NCBI GenBank assembly: GCA_025559845.1
Contig: CP048471.1
Coordinates: 62,001-126,000 of the forward strand
Direction of reading: 5' to 3'
Length of the DNA: 64,000 nt
Source: Agrobacterium tumefaciens
GTDB lineage: Bacteria; Pseudomonadota; Alphaproteobacteria; Rhizobiales; Rhizobiaceae
A program made the position numbers and the translations under genes. Positions 63,761 to 64,000 of this stretch are shown here, piece by piece (within the stretch, counting starts at the first letter, position 1; the number at the start of each line of letters is the position of its first letter). Under the pieces are notes generated by a model that made no database searches, was not told where the DNA came from, and saw only the letters and a program-made list of their open reading frames with translations.

Positions 63761-64000
63761 ATGGCGAGTGGTCATAGAGCACAATGGAAAGGTTTCCTGA
63801 AGTTTGGGGAAGTCAGCTGCGGAGTGGCGCTTTACACGGCGGCCAGCACCTCTGAACGGATAACCTTCAACACGATCAACAAGGCGACCGGAAACCGCGT
63901 CAGTCGCATCTTCATCGACAGCGAAACCGAAGAAGCGGTTCCAAAGGAAAGCCAGACCAAAGGCTTCGAGATCGATAACGGTCGTTACATCATCATCGAT
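63761..64000 (+). CDS. ku: Ku protein of bacterial non-homologous end joining (cut by window edge)
   Basis: Binds DNA ends as a homodimer and recruits LigD to join breaks. Only the first 80 residues are in the window: HRAQWKGFLKFGEVSCGVAL, YTAASTSERITFNTINKATG, NRVSRIFIDSETEEAVPKES and KGFEIDNGRYIIID, the clear N-terminus of the bacterial Ku beta-barrel. GGAGTAAGCGTC precedes the ATG at 63761. The frame is open to the edge. A neighbouring ligD would lie outside the window. Regulation may involve the nested repeats just upstream. Confidence 0.93.
   Translation, partial: MASGHRAQWKGFLKFGEVSCGVALYTAASTSERITFNTINKATGNRVSRIFIDSETEEAVPKESQTKGFEIDNGRYIIID

Overview
The window reads as Rhizobiaceae DNA (Agrobacterium/Rhizobium type). 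Supporting evidence: groESL under a CIRCE operator, an Atu4866-family protein, DUF1488 and other small proteins of rhizobial type, many LysR/AraC regulators and short-chain dehydrogenases (SDRs), and a bacterial Ku gene. It is accessory-rich, with IS remnants at about 13, 16 and 55-57 kb. I found no rRNA, tRNA, CRISPR array or replication origin.

Layout. 1-2 kb: groEL (cut by the left edge) and groES. 2-7 kb: an AraC regulator divergent from a cupin protein, an MHS-type MFS transporter, aliphatic amidase AmiE and a GNAT acetyltransferase. 7-13 kb: stress genes (CspA, DUF1488, catalase HPII, a secreted protein and a YflT-like general stress protein). 13-17 kb: decayed IS66 and IS30 elements around small hypothetical genes and a VapBC toxin-antitoxin pair. 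17-24 kb: LysR/Tat-exported MBL hydrolase, LysR/SnoaL-Atu4866, a TTG-start AraC regulator and a class III nucleotide cyclase. 24-31 kb: a dense redox cluster of five SDRs, flavin reductase, DUF1330, ABM monooxygenase, DoxX, ester-cyclase-like protein and WrbA.

31-46 kb is the most interesting block. It holds a two-subunit transketolase, two class III aminotransferases, two PotD-like binding proteins, two permeases and an ATPase, an SDR, an amidase, an acetylpolyamine amidohydrolase, and an aldehyde dehydrogenase that has lost its whole middle in frame. A FadR-type GntR gene sits in the centre. The same perfect 14-bp palindrome TAACTTATAAGTTA lies just upstream of the first gene of both rightward operons, and a related sequence lies upstream of gntR. 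I infer one regulon for uptake and breakdown of an acylated amine, perhaps attached to a sugar-like carbon skeleton.

46-55 kb: luciferase-like monooxygenase, SDR, AraC and LysR regulators, an exported alpha/beta hydrolase, a frameshifted second Atu4866 gene, an NADP-binding reductase, pirin and LysR. 55-57 kb: a foldback derivative of an ISNCY-like element next to a frameshifted IS30. 57-64 kb: XRE regulator, alpha/beta hydrolase, a truncated paralogue of the stress protein at 12 kb, a PRC-barrel protein, AraC/EamA divergent pair, small genes, and the start of ku preceded by nested inverted repeats.
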